Assembly: GCF_001298265.1 (NCBI RefSeq)
Contig: NZ_LGSZ01000052.1
Location: forward strand, 1-64,000
Source: Allobosea vaviloviae
GTDB lineage: Bacteria > Pseudomonadota > Alphaproteobacteria > Rhizobiales > Beijerinckiaceae
Reading direction: 5' to 3'
DNA length: 64,000 nt
Shown: in pieces, positions 36,573 through 48,072 of the stretch
Layout of the letters: the number at the start of each line of letters is the position of its first letter
Position numbering within the stretch: position 1 is the first letter of the stretch
The notes under the pieces: model-generated
Told to the model about the DNA's origin: nothing
The model's input: only the letters and a program-made list of their open reading frames with translations
Database searches by the model: none
Position numbers and translations under genes: made by a program

Positions 36573-37801
36573 GCATCTTCGAAGCCGTCCGCTCCGCCCT
36601 GACCGCGATCGGCGCCAATGCGCTGCGTTCGGCCCTGACCATGCTCGGCATCATCATCGGCGTCGCCGCGGTCATCGCGATGGTCGCGATCGGCTCGGGA
36701 GCCCGCGAGCGTGTCACCTCGCAGATCAAGTCGCTCGGCGCCAATCTCGCGATCATCCAGTCCGGCAACGTCACGCAAGGCGGCGCGCGGCTCGGCGCCG
36801 GCGCGTCATCGACCCTGACCGACGAGGATGCCGGTGCCATCATCAAGGAGGTCGAGGACGTCGTCGCGGCAGCGCCCGTGATCTTCACCCGCGCCCAGGC
36901 CGTCTATGCCGGCACCAACTGGTCGACGCAGATCACCGCGACCGATCTCGATTTCTTCGCCGCGCGTGAATGGGACGTCGCGGAAGGGCGGCTGTTCGAG
37001 CCGGAGGAACTGCGCAAGGGCGAGATCGTCGCGATCATCGGCCAGACCGTGGCGAAGAACCTGTTCGGCGAGCAAAATCCGCTCGACCAGCAGTTCCGCA
37101 TCCGCAACGTGCCCTTCAAGGTCATCGGCGTGATGGCGCCCAAGGGCCAGTCCGCGCTCGGCCAGGACCAGGACGACGTCATCTTCGTGCCGCTCGACAC
37201 CGGCCGTCGCCGCATCATCGGCCGCAACTACGCCCGCGACCGCTCGGTCCAGACGATCATGGTGAAATTCGCCAGCGAGGGCGCGATCGCGCCCGGCATC
37301 GAGCAGACCGGCGCCCTGCTGCGCCAGCGCCATCGGCTGATGGCCGACCAGGACGACGACTTCATCGTCCGCAACCTTACCGAGATCGCCAACACCGCGA
37401 CGCAGGCGGCGACAACCCTCTCCTGGCTGCTGGCGGCGGTGGCGGGCGTGTCACTGCTGGTCGGCGGCATCGGCATCATGAACATCATGCTGGTCTCGGT
37501 GACCGAACGCACCCGCGAGATCGGCCTGCGGCTGGCGGTGGGTGCAAGGCAGCGCGACGTGCTGGCTCAGTTCCTGATCGAGGCGACGACGCTGGCCACG
37601 ATCGGCGGCGCGGTGGGCATCGCGCTCGGCGTCGGCTCGGCCCTGACCATTGCCAACATCGCGGGCTGGCCCTCGGTGGTCTCGATAGAGACCATTCTGA
37701 TCGCGGTCGGCGTCTCCGGGATGATCGGCGTGTTCTTCGGCTTCTACCCTGCAAGGCAGGCAGCGCGGCTCGACCCGATCGAGGCGCTGCGGCGGGAATG
37801 A
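36569..37801 (+). CDS. macB: MacB-type ABC transporter permease
   Basis: 410-residue membrane subunit with the MacB topology: one N-terminal transmembrane helix (LTMLGIIIGVAAVIAMVAIG), a large periplasmic domain (residues ~45-280, MacB_PCD), and three C-terminal helices (FtsX domain, including LLAAVAGVSLLVGGIGIMNI and the cytoplasmic TREIGLRLAVGAR motif). It completes an adaptor-ATPase-permease operon. The outer-membrane partner (TolC) is not in the window. Exports of macrolides, peptides or lipopeptides are known for relatives. Confidence 0.9.
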   Translation: MSIFEAVRSALTAIGANALRSALTMLGIIIGVAAVIAMVAIGSGARERVTSQIKSLGANLAIIQSGNVTQGGARLGAGASSTLTDEDAGAIIKEVEDVVAAAPVIFTRAQAVYAGTNWSTQITATDLDFFAAREWDVAEGRLFEPEELRKGEIVAIIGQTVAKNLFGEQNPLDQQFRIRNVPFKVIGVMAPKGQSALGQDQDDVIFVPLDTGRRRIIGRNYARDRSVQTIMVKFASEGAIAPGIEQTGALLRQRHRLMADQDDDFIVRNLTEIANTATQAATTLSWLLAAVAGVSLLVGGIGIMNIMLVSVTERTREIGLRLAVGARQRDVLAQFLIEATTLATIGGAVGIALGVGSALTIANIAGWPSVVSIETILIAVGVSGMIGVFFGFYPARQAARLDPIEALRRE

Positions 37802-37839
37802 GACGCCTTTAACGCATCGGATCAAGGGTCGCTTAACCG

Positions 37840-38853
37840 ATGCCGGTTAGCCTGCGGGCATCATGCTCAACGCCCCCTTTTCGGGACTGGACCTTGAACC
37901 ACACCCCCAGCCAGGCTCTTGTCGCCAGCCGCCTCTATGACCAAGCGAGACTCGGCCCTGGCGGCACATGGGCCTGCGATCTGGCGACGGAAAATCTGAC
38001 CTGGACCGATGGCGTCTACGACCTGTTCGGCCTCACGCGCGGGTCGACGCTCAAGCGCTCCATGTCGCTGGACGTCTATCAAAGCCAAAGCCGCAGCGAG
38101 ATGGACCGGCGTCGCGCCGACGCCATCAGGACGGGCAAGGGCTTCTCTCTGGACTGCCAGTTGCGCACCGGGGGCAGCAGCCGCTGGATGCGCCTTCAGG
38201 TCGGCGTGACATATGACCAGGGCCGGCCTGTCCGCATCTTCGGCTCGAAGCAGGACATCACCGCCGAAAAGAAGATGTGGGACGGTCTGGTCACGCTCGT
38301 CGGCAGCGACCCGCTGACGGGGCTGGCGAACCGCCGCGCTTTCGAGGAGGCAGCGCGCGAACTCAGCCGCCATGCCGACGGGTCCCATGGCTTCGCGCTA
38401 GTCGTGCTGACCGTCGACGAGTTCGATGCCATCCGGTCTCTCTACGATCACGCCGGCGCGCTTGAATGTCTGCGCTGCATCGGCGAGCGGCTGGCACGGC
38501 TTTTCCCGGATGCCGTCCTGGTCTCACGCATCGGCGGTTGCGAATTCGCGCTGCTGCTGCGGGTTCCCGGTGGGCACACCGCGCTCGCCACGATGCTCAA
38601 AGGCGCCCACAGGCTGCTTGCCCGCCCGGTCCCGCGCGATCGGCAACCGATCGCGATCGGCATCTCCGTCGGGGCGGCATTCCTGAAATCGGCGCACCAG
38701 CATGAACCGAAAAAGCTGTTCGCAGAGGCCGACTCCGCGCTTTATGTCGCCAAGGCGGCAGGTGCGAACCGTGTTCGTGTCTTCGACGGCATGGTCGCGA
38801 AGCCGATAGCGCAGTCCCAACTCCAGCAGGCCGCAGGCCTGCGCGCCAGCTGA
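37840..38853 (+). CDS. PAS-GGDEF protein with degenerate GGCEF site
   Basis: 337 residues. Residues ~35-145 form a PAS domain (WACDLATENLTWTDGVYDLF to VRIFGSKQDIT), then a GGDEF domain beginning DPLTGLANRRAFEEA. The active-site motif reads RIGGCEFALLL, with Cys234 replacing the Asp/Glu that binds metal for c-di-GMP synthesis, so the domain is probably not an active cyclase and may bind GTP or act as a partner. No EAL domain and no membrane segment. Start uncertain: ATG 37840 lacks a good ribosome site; TTG 37894 is an alternative. Confidence 0.82.
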   Translation: MPVSLRASCSTPPFRDWTLNHTPSQALVASRLYDQARLGPGGTWACDLATENLTWTDGVYDLFGLTRGSTLKRSMSLDVYQSQSRSEMDRRRADAIRTGKGFSLDCQLRTGGSSRWMRLQVGVTYDQGRPVRIFGSKQDITAEKKMWDGLVTLVGSDPLTGLANRRAFEEAARELSRHADGSHGFALVVLTVDEFDAIRSLYDHAGALECLRCIGERLARLFPDAVLVSRIGGCEFALLLRVPGGHTALATMLKGAHRLLARPVPRDRQPIAIGISVGAAFLKSAHQHEPKKLFAEADSALYVAKAAGANRVRVFDGMVAKPIAQSQLQQAAGLRAS

Positions 38854-38921
38854 ACCGGCGCGCAGGAAGCCACAGAGGGAAGCCTGACGATCCTCTCTCT
38901 GGGCGGCCGACCTTCTAGCGA

Positions 38922-38962
38922 GGTCGTGTTCGATCCGCCCGCGGATCGAACTCCGCGCGACC
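38922..38962. repeat. Palindromic repeat downstream of the GGDEF gene
   Basis: GTTCGATCCGC (38928-38938) and GCGGATCGAAC (38941-38951) form perfect arms around CC, and outer GGTCG (38922-38926) pairs with CGACC (38958-38962). It has the form of a dispersed palindrome rather than a terminator, since no T-run follows. Confidence 0.6.
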
Positions 38963-38994
38963 GGTTCAGGGAGCAGGACAAACGACGCCGCGTT

Positions 38995-39043
38995 CGAACA
39001 GGCAGGGCCGCGATCCTGCTGGGGATCGCGGCCCTGCCCGTTC
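38995..39043. terminator. Long bidirectional terminator hairpin
   Basis: GGCAGGGCCGCGATCC (39001-39016) pairs perfectly with GGATCGCGGCCCTGCC (39023-39038), and flanking GAAC/GTTC extends the stem. It lies between two convergent genes, so it likely stops transcription from both, even though T-runs are absent. Confidence 0.6.
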
Positions 39044-39084
39044 GCTATCCTCGAATGTAACGCGCAAGACGCGTTGAAAGACCC

Positions 39085-39654
39085 TCAGCCCTTCACGCTC
39101 TTCACCACCTCGGCGACGCTCGCGCCAAAGGCTTCCGCCGTCTTCAGGTCGCCTAGGATCATCTCGTCGACGCCGGCATCCGACGGCGAGACCACCAGCA
39201 GCCCCTGATAGCCGCCGAGATTGTTGAGGTCGTCGCGCGTGCTTGACTTGGCGTTGGAGGGGTGCATGCCGGTGCCGGTCCACAGCATCTTGTGCTGGGC
39301 GGCGAAGAGGGCGAGATAGGCAATCGTCGAGCCCTTGTCACCGTTCAACGTCGCCGAATTGGTGAAGCCTGCCGCGATCTTGCCTTTCCAGTCCATCGTG
39401 TGCCAGGGCTTGCTGGAGGCATCGGCGAACTTTTTGAACTGCCAGGAGACCATGCCCATATAGGTCGGCGAGCCGAAGACGATGCCGTCGGCGGCTTTCA
39501 GTGTCTCCCAGCCGGCGTCCGGAATGGTGCCCTCGGCATCGATCGCGACCAGATCGACACTGGCGCCCGCCGCGGCCGCACCGGCCCGCACGCTTTCGGC
39601 GACCTTCTTGGTGTGGCCGTAGCCGGAGTGAAAGACGATGGCGATCTTGGTCAT
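39085..39654 (-). CDS. Flavodoxin-like NAD(P)H-dependent oxidoreductase (WrbA-like)
   Basis: 189-residue FMN-binding protein of the flavodoxin fold. The phosphate-binding loop is HSGYGHTKKVA near residue 9-19, and the second FMN loop GSPTYMGMVSWQFKKF sits near residues 61-76, followed by TNSATLNGDKGST, the region that contacts the flavin ring in WrbA-type quinone reductases. Likely a cytosolic two-electron quinone reductase; quaternary form and partner unknown. Monocistronic, convergent with the GGDEF gene. Confidence 0.85.
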   Translation of the reverse strand: MTKIAIVFHSGYGHTKKVAESVRAGAAAAGASVDLVAIDAEGTIPDAGWETLKAADGIVFGSPTYMGMVSWQFKKFADASSKPWHTMDWKGKIAAGFTNSATLNGDKGSTIAYLALFAAQHKMLWTGTGMHPSNAKSSTRDDLNNLGGYQGLLVVSPSDAGVDEMILGDLKTAEAFGASVAEVVKSVKG

Positions 39655-39783
39655 GGCGGAGCCTTTGGTCGGGGTGAAATCTGTGTCCGCGCCAAGATGT
39701 TGCGGCGCCGCGAACGCTTCAATGGGCTTGCCATTGCAGCTGCGCAGGACCGCGATGGCACAGCCGCAAACTGGCCGCCTTCG

Positions 39784-40209
39784 TCAGTCCAGAGGCTTGA
39801 CGAAGACCACATTGCCGTCGAGCGAGTGGCCCATGTCCTGCCAGCCATGGCGGAGATAGAAGCGCTCGGCGCGGGTTCCCGCTCCGGTCGTCAGCCAGGC
39901 CTGCGCATGGCCGGCGGCGGACAGCCGATCGAGCGCCGCATCGAGCAGCGCACGGCCGAGCCCGCGCCCCTCATGCGCCTTGTCGATGAACAGCGCCCAG
40001 ACCAGGCCGGTCTGATGATTGGCGCAGGTGAAGCCCGCGACAGCGCCATCGACCTCGGCAACGAGGAAGATCGCTTGCTCGCGATACCAGGCGACCTCTT
40101 CGTCAGTCACCTTCGAGGGATCGGAGAGGACATTCTCGCTCACGCCCATCCGGATCGCGTGGATGCGTGGCTGGTCCGTCGCGGTCGCCTTGCGGATGCG
40201 AAAGGACAT
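39784..40209 (-). CDS. GNAT-family N-acetyltransferase
   Basis: 141 residues. The acetyl-CoA loop is VWALFIDKAHEGRGLGRALL (pyrophosphate-binding EGRGLGRA), followed by a C-terminal GTRAERFYLRHGWQDMG motif typical of small GNATs. Substrate unknown. The start at 40209 gives MSFRIRKATATDQPRIHAIR, the usual GNAT N-terminus. The PhnA-like gene lies 8 nt upstream on the same strand, so the two are probably co-transcribed. Confidence 0.87.
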   Translation of the reverse strand: MSFRIRKATATDQPRIHAIRMGVSENVLSDPSKVTDEEVAWYREQAIFLVAEVDGAVAGFTCANHQTGLVWALFIDKAHEGRGLGRALLDAALDRLSAAGHAQAWLTTGAGTRAERFYLRHGWQDMGHSLDGNVVFVKPLD

Positions 40210-40217
40210 CGGCCCCC

Positions 40218-40517
40218 TCAGCGCTTGCGGACGAATTCCGTGCGCAGGACGAGGCCCTTGATGGATTCGTGGCGGCAGTCGATCTCTTCGGGATCGTCGG
40301 TCAGGCGGATTGATTTGATCACAGTGCCCTGCTTCAGGGTCTGCCCGGCACCCTTGACCTTCAGGTCTTTGATCAGGACGACGGAATCGCCGTCGGCCAG
40401 CGCGTTCCCTGCGGCATCGCGAACCTCGACACGCCCTGGAGCCGCTGCCGCGGCCATTTCCGAGGCCGGACGCCACTCACCCGTGATCTCGTCATAGACG
40501 TAGTCGTCGTCGGCCAT
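40218..40517 (-). CDS. PhnA/YjdM-like protein lacking the zinc ribbon
   Basis: 99 residues. The C-terminal part (GNALADGDSVVLIKDLKVKG, then TVIKSIRL and LRTEFVRKR) is a clear PhnA (YjdM) domain, a small barrel named after the alkylphosphonate operon but of unproven function. The family's N-terminal four-cysteine zinc ribbon is absent; instead there is an acidic DDDYVYDEITGEWRPASEM segment without cysteines. No phn genes are nearby, so a role in phosphonate use is not supported by context. Confidence 0.8.
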   Translation of the reverse strand: MADDDYVYDEITGEWRPASEMAAAAAPGRVEVRDAAGNALADGDSVVLIKDLKVKGAGQTLKQGTVIKSIRLTDDPEEIDCRHESIKGLVLRTEFVRKR

Positions 40518-40616
40518 GTCCGCCCCATATCGCCACGCCGGCTGTCCCGGCCCGGCTCGCCTATACGAGCCGCGCGGGGAATTCAACACATGCGGGCTGT
40601 GGAACCTCCGGCTGCG

Positions 40617-44372
<3,756 letters not shown>

Positions 44373-44413
44373 CGTCACGCTTTCATCGAACCCGGATCAG
44401 TCCGATCCTCTGC

Positions 44414-44526
44414 CCTCATCCTGATGAGGTCGCGGCAGCGACCGTCTCGAAGGATGCTCCAGGGTGCTCCGGAAACATCTGGAGCATCCTTCGAGACGCC
44501 GCCTTCGGCGGCTCCTCTGGATGAGG
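44414..44526. repeat. Nested palindromic dispersed repeat between metF and metH
   Basis: Inner arms GTCTCGAAGGATGCTCCAG (44444-44462) and CTGGAGCATCCTTCGAGAC (44479-44497) are perfectly complementary over 19 bp; outer arms CCTCATCC (44414-44421) and GGATGAGG (44519-44526) also match. Similar CCTCATCC-type palindromes are dispersed in Hyphomicrobiales genomes. Nearly the whole metF-metH spacer is this element. Confidence 0.8.
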
Positions 44527-44538
44527 ACTTGTTGAAAA

Positions 44539-45450
44539 TCACTCAGCCGCAGCAGCTTGCGCCGCTACTGCTTCAGGCTTGACCCCGACCAGATGGCAGA
44601 TCGCATAGACCAGGTCGGCCTTGTTCATCGTGTAGAAATGCAGGTCGCCGGCGCCGCGATCGATCAGGTCGAGCGCCTGCTCGGCGCAGACGGCAGCGGC
44701 CACCAGACGGCGCGTCGCGGCGTCGTCCTCCAGCCCCTCGAAACGGTCGGCGAGCCATTGCGGCACGCTCGCCCCGGTCTTGCGGGCGAAGTTGGCAGTC
44801 TGCTTGAAGTTCTGGACCGGGACGATGCCCGGCAGGATCGGGATGTCGATGCCGGCCGCACGAACCTTGTCGAGATAGCGGAAATAGACGTCGTTATCGA
44901 AGAAGAACTGGGTGATGGCGCGCGTCGCGCCCGCATCGACCTTCTTCTTCAGCGCGTCGATGTCGGCATCGAGCGAGGCGGCTTCCGGATGCTTCTCCGG
45001 ATAGGCCGAGACCGTCACCTCGAAATCGCCGATGCGCTTGAGGCCCGCAACGAGATCCGAGGTCTGGTGATAGCCCTGCGGATGCGGCTCGTACGCCGTG
45101 CCGAGCCCGCCGGCCGGATCGCCGCGCAGCGCCACGACATGGCGCACGCCCGCATCCCAATAGGCACGGATGACCTCGTCGACTTCGTCGCGGGAGGCCG
45201 AGACGCAGGTCAGGTGGGCGGCAGGCTTGAAGCCCGTCTCCTCGACCATGCGCTTGACCGTCGCATGCGTACGCTCGCGCGTCGAACCGCCGGCACCATA
45301 GGTCACCGAGACGAAGGAAGGCCCTAGGGGCTCGAGCCGGCGCACGCTCTCCCAGAGCGCAACCTCCATCTCGTCGCTCTTTGGCGGAAAGAACTCGAAG
45401 GACACTTTCGGACGGCGCGAGCCGTGCCGGCTGGGGCGAAACGCGTTCAT
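44539..45450 (-). CDS. metF: 5,10-methylenetetrahydrofolate reductase MetF
   Basis: FAD-dependent TIM-barrel enzyme producing methyltetrahydrofolate for MetH. VSFEFFPPKSDEME near the N-terminus carries the catalytic Glu, followed by FVSVTYGAGGSTRERT, HLTCVSASRDEVDEV, and VALRGDPAGG, which are diagnostic. 303 residues. ATG at 45450 overlaps the stop of the upstream regulator gene by 4 nt and has AGGTGG at 4 nt. Separated from metH by a palindromic repeat. Confidence 0.95.
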   Translation of the reverse strand: MNAFRPSRHGSRRPKVSFEFFPPKSDEMEVALWESVRRLEPLGPSFVSVTYGAGGSTRERTHATVKRMVEETGFKPAAHLTCVSASRDEVDEVIRAYWDAGVRHVVALRGDPAGGLGTAYEPHPQGYHQTSDLVAGLKRIGDFEVTVSAYPEKHPEAASLDADIDALKKKVDAGATRAITQFFFDNDVYFRYLDKVRAAGIDIPILPGIVPVQNFKQTANFARKTGASVPQWLADRFEGLEDDAATRRLVAAAVCAEQALDLIDRGAGDLHFYTMNKADLVYAICHLVGVKPEAVAAQAAAAE

Positions 45451-46463
45451 CAGGCCACCTCTAGATTGTTCTGCCGTGCCATCGGATCGGACTGGACGCG
45501 CCGGTCGCAACCCCGCCAGAGCATGACCGGCAACTGGCCGGAGCCACCCCCGGCCAGCGTGATTTCGTCGGACAGGTCGCAGCTCAGTCCGGCTTCGGAA
45601 AACCAGCTCGCGATCTGGGCCCGCGAGAAGCCGAGCCGGCGATGGGCATGCTCCGTCCGCAGGAATTCCATCTCGTGGGGCGCGAAATCGACCACGATCA
45701 ATCGCCCGCCGGGGCTCAGCATCGCAGCCGCCTCGCGCACCGCCCGGCCCGGATCGTCGAGGAAGTGCAGCACCTGGTGGATGATCACGACGTCGAAGGA
45801 ACCGCGTGGGAACGGCAACGCATAGATGTCGCCCTGGCGCAGTTCGACGCGGGAGAGCCCCGCCTTCTCCAGATTGGCGCGCGCGACCGCGAGCATGGCG
45901 TGGTTGGCGTCGACGCCGACGGCGCGGCCGAATTTGGGCGCGATCCGCTCCAACATACGGCCCGTGCCGGTGCCGAGATCAAGCACGCTGCCGGGCGTGC
46001 CCTTGCCGACGGCCGCCTCGATCGCCGCTTCGACCGCCTCATCGGGCACATGCAGCCGGCGCAGACGGTCCCAGTCGCGGGCGACGCTGGCGAAATAGGT
46101 CTGCGCCACCTCGGCCCGCGCACCGCGCACCGCGGCAAGCCGCTCGCGATCGGCTGCCAGAACCGGATCGGCCCGGTCTAGCCAGGCAGCCAGAGACGCC
46201 GCGAAAGCCCCGCCTGCCCCGGTTTCGTCCAGCCGGAAGAAAGCCCACGCCCCCTCGCGTGACCGCCGCACCAGGCCGGCCTCGGTCAGCAGCTTGAGAT
46301 GGCGCGAGATGCGCGGCTGCGACTGGCCGAGGATGTCGGTCAGGTCCGACACGGACAACTCCCCCTCCGACAGCAGCGCGAGGATGCGCAGCCGCGTCTC
46401 CTCGCCGGCGGCGCGCAAGGCCGCGAGCAGCACATCGGCAGAAAGGGTGGTGAGCTGGCGCAA
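45450..46463 (-). CDS. ArsR-family regulator fused to SAM methyltransferase domain (SahR-like)
   Basis: 337 residues. The N-terminal ~90 residues are an ArsR winged helix (ETRLRILALLSEGELSVSDL; QSQPRISRHLKLLTEAGLV) without the metal-binding cysteines of arsenic sensors. Residues ~135-300 are a class I methyltransferase fold with VLDLGTGTGRMLE and GGRLIVVDFAPHEME. Such fusions precede metF/metH in alphaproteobacteria, and SahR repressors of the methionine cycle respond to S-adenosylhomocysteine. The Rossmann domain may serve as the sensor. TTG 46463 has GGAG at 8 nt; TTG 46490 is an alternative. First gene of the operon, coupled to metF by a 4-nt overlap. Confidence 0.85.
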   Translation of the reverse strand: MRQLTTLSADVLLAALRAAGEETRLRILALLSEGELSVSDLTDILGQSQPRISRHLKLLTEAGLVRRSREGAWAFFRLDETGAGGAFAASLAAWLDRADPVLAADRERLAAVRGARAEVAQTYFASVARDWDRLRRLHVPDEAVEAAIEAAVGKGTPGSVLDLGTGTGRMLERIAPKFGRAVGVDANHAMLAVARANLEKAGLSRVELRQGDIYALPFPRGSFDVVIIHQVLHFLDDPGRAVREAAAMLSPGGRLIVVDFAPHEMEFLRTEHAHRRLGFSRAQIASWFSEAGLSCDLSDEITLAGGGSGQLPVMLWRGCDRRVQSDPMARQNNLEVA

Positions 46464-46496
46464 GCCACAAACTCCGCAAGACGGTCCCAAAAAGAT

Positions 46497-46512
46497 ATAA
46501 AGATATCTTTAT
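46497..46512. promoter_or_regulatory. SahR-type operator, 16-bp perfect palindrome
   Basis: ATAAAGATATCTTTAT is fully self-complementary, sits in GC-rich DNA just before the regulator gene, and overlaps the candidate -10 element. A third partial half-site (AAAGATAT at 46491-46498) adjoins it. This is the expected place and form of an ArsR-family autorepression site. Confidence 0.75.
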
Positions 46513-46534
46513 GTCAGATAGTCTAGGCGTGCAA
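46506..46534 (-). promoter_or_regulatory. Candidate promoter of the sahR-metF-metH operon
   Basis: Minus strand: TTGCAC (46534-46529) and TAAAGA (46511-46506) separated by 17 nt. The -10 element lies within the 16-bp palindrome, so repressor binding would exclude RNA polymerase. Confidence 0.5.
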
Positions 46535-46536
46535 GC

Positions 46537-47961
46537 TCAATCTGACGCGGTGCTGCCCTGCGGCGCGCCAGCTGCCATCGCCCGGCCGAGCGCGCTGAAC
46601 AGGCGCGGATCGCCGGACTGCGCGACGTTGAAGCGGAGAAAACGGCCAGCTGACTGCGACAGGCTGTAGACATTGCCTGGCGCCAGCACGATGTCCTCGG
46701 CCAGCAGCTGCCGCGCGATTATCGCGGAATCCAGCCCTTCGGGCAGCTCGCACCACAGGAACATGCCGCCCCTCGGCTCGATCCAGGGCCGCACGCCCAT
46801 GGCCTTGAGCCGCGCCGAGGTCTCGCCCATGGCGCGCGCCAGACGGCCCCTCAGCCCGTCCATATGCTTGCGATAGCTGCCATCCCTGAGGATCGTCAGG
46901 ACCATGTCGGCCGCCAGGCGGCCCGTGCCGAAAGAGGCCGCGATCTTGAGATCGATCAACCCCTCGATCCAGTCCTGCCGCGCGGCGATGTAACCGCAGC
47001 GGACGGAGGCCGAGAGCGATTTGGAGAAGCTGCCGATCTGGACGACGCGGTCGAGCCCGTCGAAGGCGGCCAGGCGCGGCGCCGGCTCCGGCTCGAAATC
47101 GGCGAAGATGTCGTCCTCGACAATGGTCAGTCCGAACTGGTCCGCCAGCTTCAGTACGCGATGCGCGACGACCGGCGACAACGTCGCGCCGGTCGGGTTG
47201 TGAAGCGCCGAATTGGTGATGTAGAGCCGTGGGCGCTGTTCTGCCAGAACACGCTCGAGTTCCACGGGATCGGGACCGCTGCGCGTATAGGGCACGCCGA
47301 CGATGCGGACGCGGTGGGCCCGCAGCAGGGCGTGAAAGTTGAAATAGCAGGGGTCGTCGACCAGGACGCTATCGCCGGGCTCGATCAGGAAGCGGCAGAC
47401 GATGTCGAGAGCCTGCGTACCCGATTCCGTCAGCATGATCTGGGCCGGCGATGCATCGATGCTGTGCAGCCCCATGCGGCGGGCCAGAACCTGCCGGAGC
47501 GGCGCCAGCCCCAGCGGTGTACCGTAGTCGCCCAGCGTCTCGGCCGGTGCCCGCGACGCCGTCCGTAGCGCCCGGCGCAAGGCCTCCTGCGGCAGCCAAT
47601 CGGCCGGCAGCCAGCCGCAGCCCGGCTTCAGCACGCTGTCGCCGGCGTCGAGCGATTGCCTGGACACCCAGAACGGATCCACGGCGCGCTCAAGCCGCGG
47701 GCCGAGATCGGCGACCGAGAAGGGCGGCGCATGGCCGGCGACATAAAAGCCGGAGCCGCGCCGTGCCTGGATGACGCCCTCGGCCGCGAGCCGGTCATAG
47801 GCCTCCACCACCGTCGATTTCGACACGGCCATCGTCTCGGAGAAGCGCCGGATCGAGGGCAGCTTCGCACCCGCGGCCAGTTCGCGCCCGGCAATGCGTG
47901 AGCGGATCGCCTGCATGACGCGCCCGACGCGCGTCCCCTCATCTGCTTCCACCCTGTTCAT
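46537..47961 (-). CDS. MocR/PdxR-type GntR regulator with aminotransferase domain
   Basis: 474 residues. A GntR winged helix (residues 10-75: QAIRSRIAGRELAAGAKLPS; SKSTVVEAYDRLAAEGVI) is joined to a fold-type I aminotransferase-like domain with SNPTG-like HNPTGATLSP, DDIFADF, and the PLP Lys in GSFSKSLSASVRCGY. MocR proteins bind PLP or PLP adducts and activate or repress an adjacent gene. It is divergent from an EamA transporter across 111 nt containing phased direct repeats, so control of that transporter and itself is likely. Confidence 0.9.
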   Translation of the reverse strand: MNRVEADEGTRVGRVMQAIRSRIAGRELAAGAKLPSIRRFSETMAVSKSTVVEAYDRLAAEGVIQARRGSGFYVAGHAPPFSVADLGPRLERAVDPFWVSRQSLDAGDSVLKPGCGWLPADWLPQEALRRALRTASRAPAETLGDYGTPLGLAPLRQVLARRMGLHSIDASPAQIMLTESGTQALDIVCRFLIEPGDSVLVDDPCYFNFHALLRAHRVRIVGVPYTRSGPDPVELERVLAEQRPRLYITNSALHNPTGATLSPVVAHRVLKLADQFGLTIVEDDIFADFEPEPAPRLAAFDGLDRVVQIGSFSKSLSASVRCGYIAARQDWIEGLIDLKIAASFGTGRLAADMVLTILRDGSYRKHMDGLRGRLARAMGETSARLKAMGVRPWIEPRGGMFLWCELPEGLDSAIIARQLLAEDIVLAPGNVYSLSQSAGRFLRFNVAQSGDPRLFSALGRAMAAGAPQGSTASD

Positions 47962-47990
47962 CGATCATCCGTACCGCCTGTGTGAGCAGC

Positions 47991-48018
47991 ACAGTTTGCC
48001 TGAACTGTATTGAACTGT
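47991..48018. promoter_or_regulatory. Candidate MocR operator: phased direct repeats
   Basis: TGAACTGT at 48001-48008 and again at 48011-48018 (exact 10-bp period), preceded by the inverted half-site ACAGTT at 47991-47996. MocR regulators characteristically bind pairs of direct repeats plus an inverted repeat between divergent genes. Confidence 0.6.
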
Positions 48019-48072
48019 CTCTGGCAACCAGCGCTGCGCGCGCCGATGCAGGAACCAAATGGAGCGACGGTG

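Noticed and set aside
44373-44538. B12 or SAH riboswitch upstream of metH
   Set aside because: The spacer is accounted for by a symmetrical palindromic repeat; no B12-box or SAH-riboswitch core was found. Likewise none was seen upstream of the regulator gene.
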